Notes under the pieces: model-generated | Seen by the model: the letters and a program-made list of their open reading frames with translations, nothing else | What the model was told of the DNA's origin: nothing | The model's database searches: none | Shown here: positions 62,525-64,000 of the stretch, in pieces | Position numbering within the stretch: the first letter of the stretch is position 1 | Layout: each line of letters begins with the position of its first letter | Made by a program: the position numbers and the translations under genes | NCBI GenBank assembly: GCA_013365325.1 | Contig: JABVXV010000249.1 | Coordinates: 30,711-94,710, forward strand | Origin: Dipetalonema caudispina | Lineage: Eukaryota > Nematoda > Chromadorea > Rhabditida > Onchocercidae | DNA: 64,000 nucleotides | Direction of reading: 5' to 3'

Positions 62525-62913
62525 TCACGATCTAGAGATGAAATTTTGTAATCCTTGCACGGTTTCAATGTGTGGTACTTTGCAAACATGGCTCTCTTCT
62601 TTTTCTCGGACTTTCTTTAATGTTATTATGCCAGTTCTTGTTATGATTTCGGGATCTTCGCCGTATTTTCCAAAATAGTTGATGACAACAAGTTCTCGGT
62701 ATAAGTGTGACCCTGGTACTTCTGATTTCACTAAATTTGAAGAGAAAATTTAAAAATGCGTAACATTCTTAAAAGATCACTGTTAGTTAATCTTAGGTTA
62801 TCGCTCTTCAACGTTCCAAGGCTTACAAAGAAGATGTAGAAGCTGTAATAGAAGCTGATCGTTTTCATGCAACTTATGGTTAAGAGTAATAGCAGATATT
62901 GCTCCAATGGGAA
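62525..62913 (-). CDS. 3' end of an unrecognised gene (two exons, partial)
   Basis: The penultimate exon is 62827-62913 and the last exon 62525-62730, joined by a strong donor (GTAAGC) and an acceptor (CAAATTTAG) with matching phase. The 97-residue tail includes PIGAISAITLNHKLHENDQL, LYRELVVINYFGKYGEDPEI and ITLKKVREKEESHVCK, and ends QNFISRS. Composition and codon use look coding and there are no repeats, but I recognise no family. It has no membrane segment and one Cys. The exon 62827-62913 could extend upstream, since the frame stays open to about 62964. Earlier exons were not found and may lie to the right, possibly beyond the window. Confidence 0.6.
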
Positions 62914-64000
62914 CTTCAGATAAGTCGTCGAAGGTCAAAAGATACAAAAGGAAAGTGATGGGTTAGTTAATGGTAACTGTGTAGAAAGCAGATAGAAGAA
63001 AAGGAGAGTAGAAAGGAAAGGAACAATAAACTGTTTGTATCTGTAAGGTTTTTTTACTATGTAAAGCAAAAAGACAAACTTCCGTGTGTGGAATCGAAGT
63101 CGGGATGTGGCGGGGTTTAAATTCATATTTGAAGTGAAGTAAACAAACTGAACGATCCGATATGGGAAGTGAAGGTGGGATTTTCTTGTGGAGAGATGAA
63201 ACGACAAAGTGAACGTCAGCCTACACTGGTAATAGTAAGGTTCATACCGATTTCAATAGAACAAAACAGTTGAACTAATGGTTATTAGCATAGAACAAAG
63301 GAGGGATAAGATATACAATCATATCACCGAGGTTGTCAAAAATATACCGTTGAAATAAAATTTTTACATTTTTACAAAAAAACACTTCTTTTGTAAACAA
63401 CAGAAAGGATTGGCAACTAAGGTTTTTAGGTCATCCTGGCGGATATGCTCGGCTCATTTCGTGCATGATTTGCAACTTTGAACAAAAGAATTAGAAATAA
63501 TTCAGTGAGTATGACACCTTCTATATTTATTACGCTGTAATGGAAAGAAACGATGCGTAAACAAACACGTAACACGTAAGTGTACACATAATAGGCAGGC
63601 ATGTACATACGTTTACGCACTATCCATGGACGTACATAGCTTACGCATTTCTACAGAAATGGTATGGACCAAACATATCAGAAAGGTAATGATGACAAAC
63701 CCTTCCTCATTGTTCAATTTGAGGGAGAGATGATACGGAATGTGGGGAGAGAGAGAGGGAGGGAGAGAGAGAGAGAGATGAGGACGAGTTGGATGCGGAG
63801 AAGTGATAATATTGTTGTGTGCGGGGAGAGAGGACCGATGGTGACTAATGGGTGTTTTCCAGTGTTAAGGATGAATGATTAAGATGAGTAAAGAGTAAGT
63901 GCAAGTACTGATAGTAATTAGGGTAGTAAAAGCTGGAAAAAGTTGCTTCATTGATGCCTGTTTTCTCATTGATCTGAAGAAACTTTGATTGGCAGAAAGG
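62914..64000. other. right-edge gap
   Basis: No supported gene. It probably contains an intron or the 5' part of the minus-strand gene ending at 62525. A purine-rich GA repeat lies at 63746-63778; the Arg-Glu-rich frame across it is repeat translation. Confidence 0.45.
63746..63778 (+). repeat. GA-rich microsatellite
   Basis: Interrupted (GA)n with GGGA variants. Confidence 0.9.

Noticed and set aside
63664..63882. Arg-Glu-rich 72-codon ORF at the right edge
   Set aside because: Produced by the GA repeat at 63746-63778.
1..64000. Bacterial endosymbiont insertion or viral relic
   Set aside because: I looked for long intronless prokaryote-like frames and for reverse transcriptase, integrase or transposase motifs and saw none. 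A nucleotide search would be more sensitive.
1..64000. tRNA genes
   Set aside because: A by-eye search for the T-loop GGTTCGAATC-type box with a matching A box found no convincing candidate; a covariance-model scan would be decisive.

Overview
The window is AT-rich nuclear DNA of a nematode. The evidence is spliced genes with GT-AG introns of about 100 to 1100 bases, a Shaw-type potassium channel, a secreted PAN-domain protein and an SMA-9/Schnurri zinc-finger gene. Introns longer than is usual in Caenorhabditis and large gene-poor gaps full of microsatellites suggest a parasitic clade III (filarial-type) nematode. That placement is inference. I see no prokaryotic island, CRISPR array, rRNA, tRNA or intact transposon.

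Layout, left to right. Positions 1-340 hold a possible plus-strand terminal exon and, on the minus strand, the first coding exon of a dual-specificity phosphatase-like gene that leaves the window. From 2183 to 4698 two plus-strand housekeeping genes are packed together: a PPIL3-type cyclophilin and a MALSU1/RsfS-type mitoribosome assembly factor. Their reading frames overlap by about 50 bases. A gap of about 7 kb follows, then a nine-exon Shaw (Kv3-like) potassium channel at 11899-16440, whose S4 lacks the two outer charges. A secreted three-PAN-domain protein is on the minus strand at 21181-24690.

Positions 24.7-40.2 kb hold no gene I can support, only simple repeats and a few regulatory-looking sites. 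They lie upstream of a large plus-strand gene at 40186-52368, modelled in 27 exons and about 1697 residues. It is an SMA-9/Schnurri/HIVEP-family transcription factor with a Gln/Ala-rich N-terminus, one C2HC finger and nine C2H2 fingers. Just downstream are decayed duplications, including a remnant of this gene's own exon 6. An LPGAT1-type acyltransferase is on the minus strand at 56982-59618, convergent with sma-9. The 3' end of an unrecognised minus-strand gene is at 62525-62913.

Functionally this is an ordinary mixed neighbourhood: RNA-processing or protein-folding enzyme, mitochondrial translation, neuromuscular excitability, secreted matrix-type protein, BMP-pathway transcription factor and phospholipid remodelling. 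The only tight coupling is between the cyclophilin and the MALSU1 homologue. All exon models come from reading splice sites and phases by eye. Every exon join given is phase-consistent, but none is tested by transcripts.
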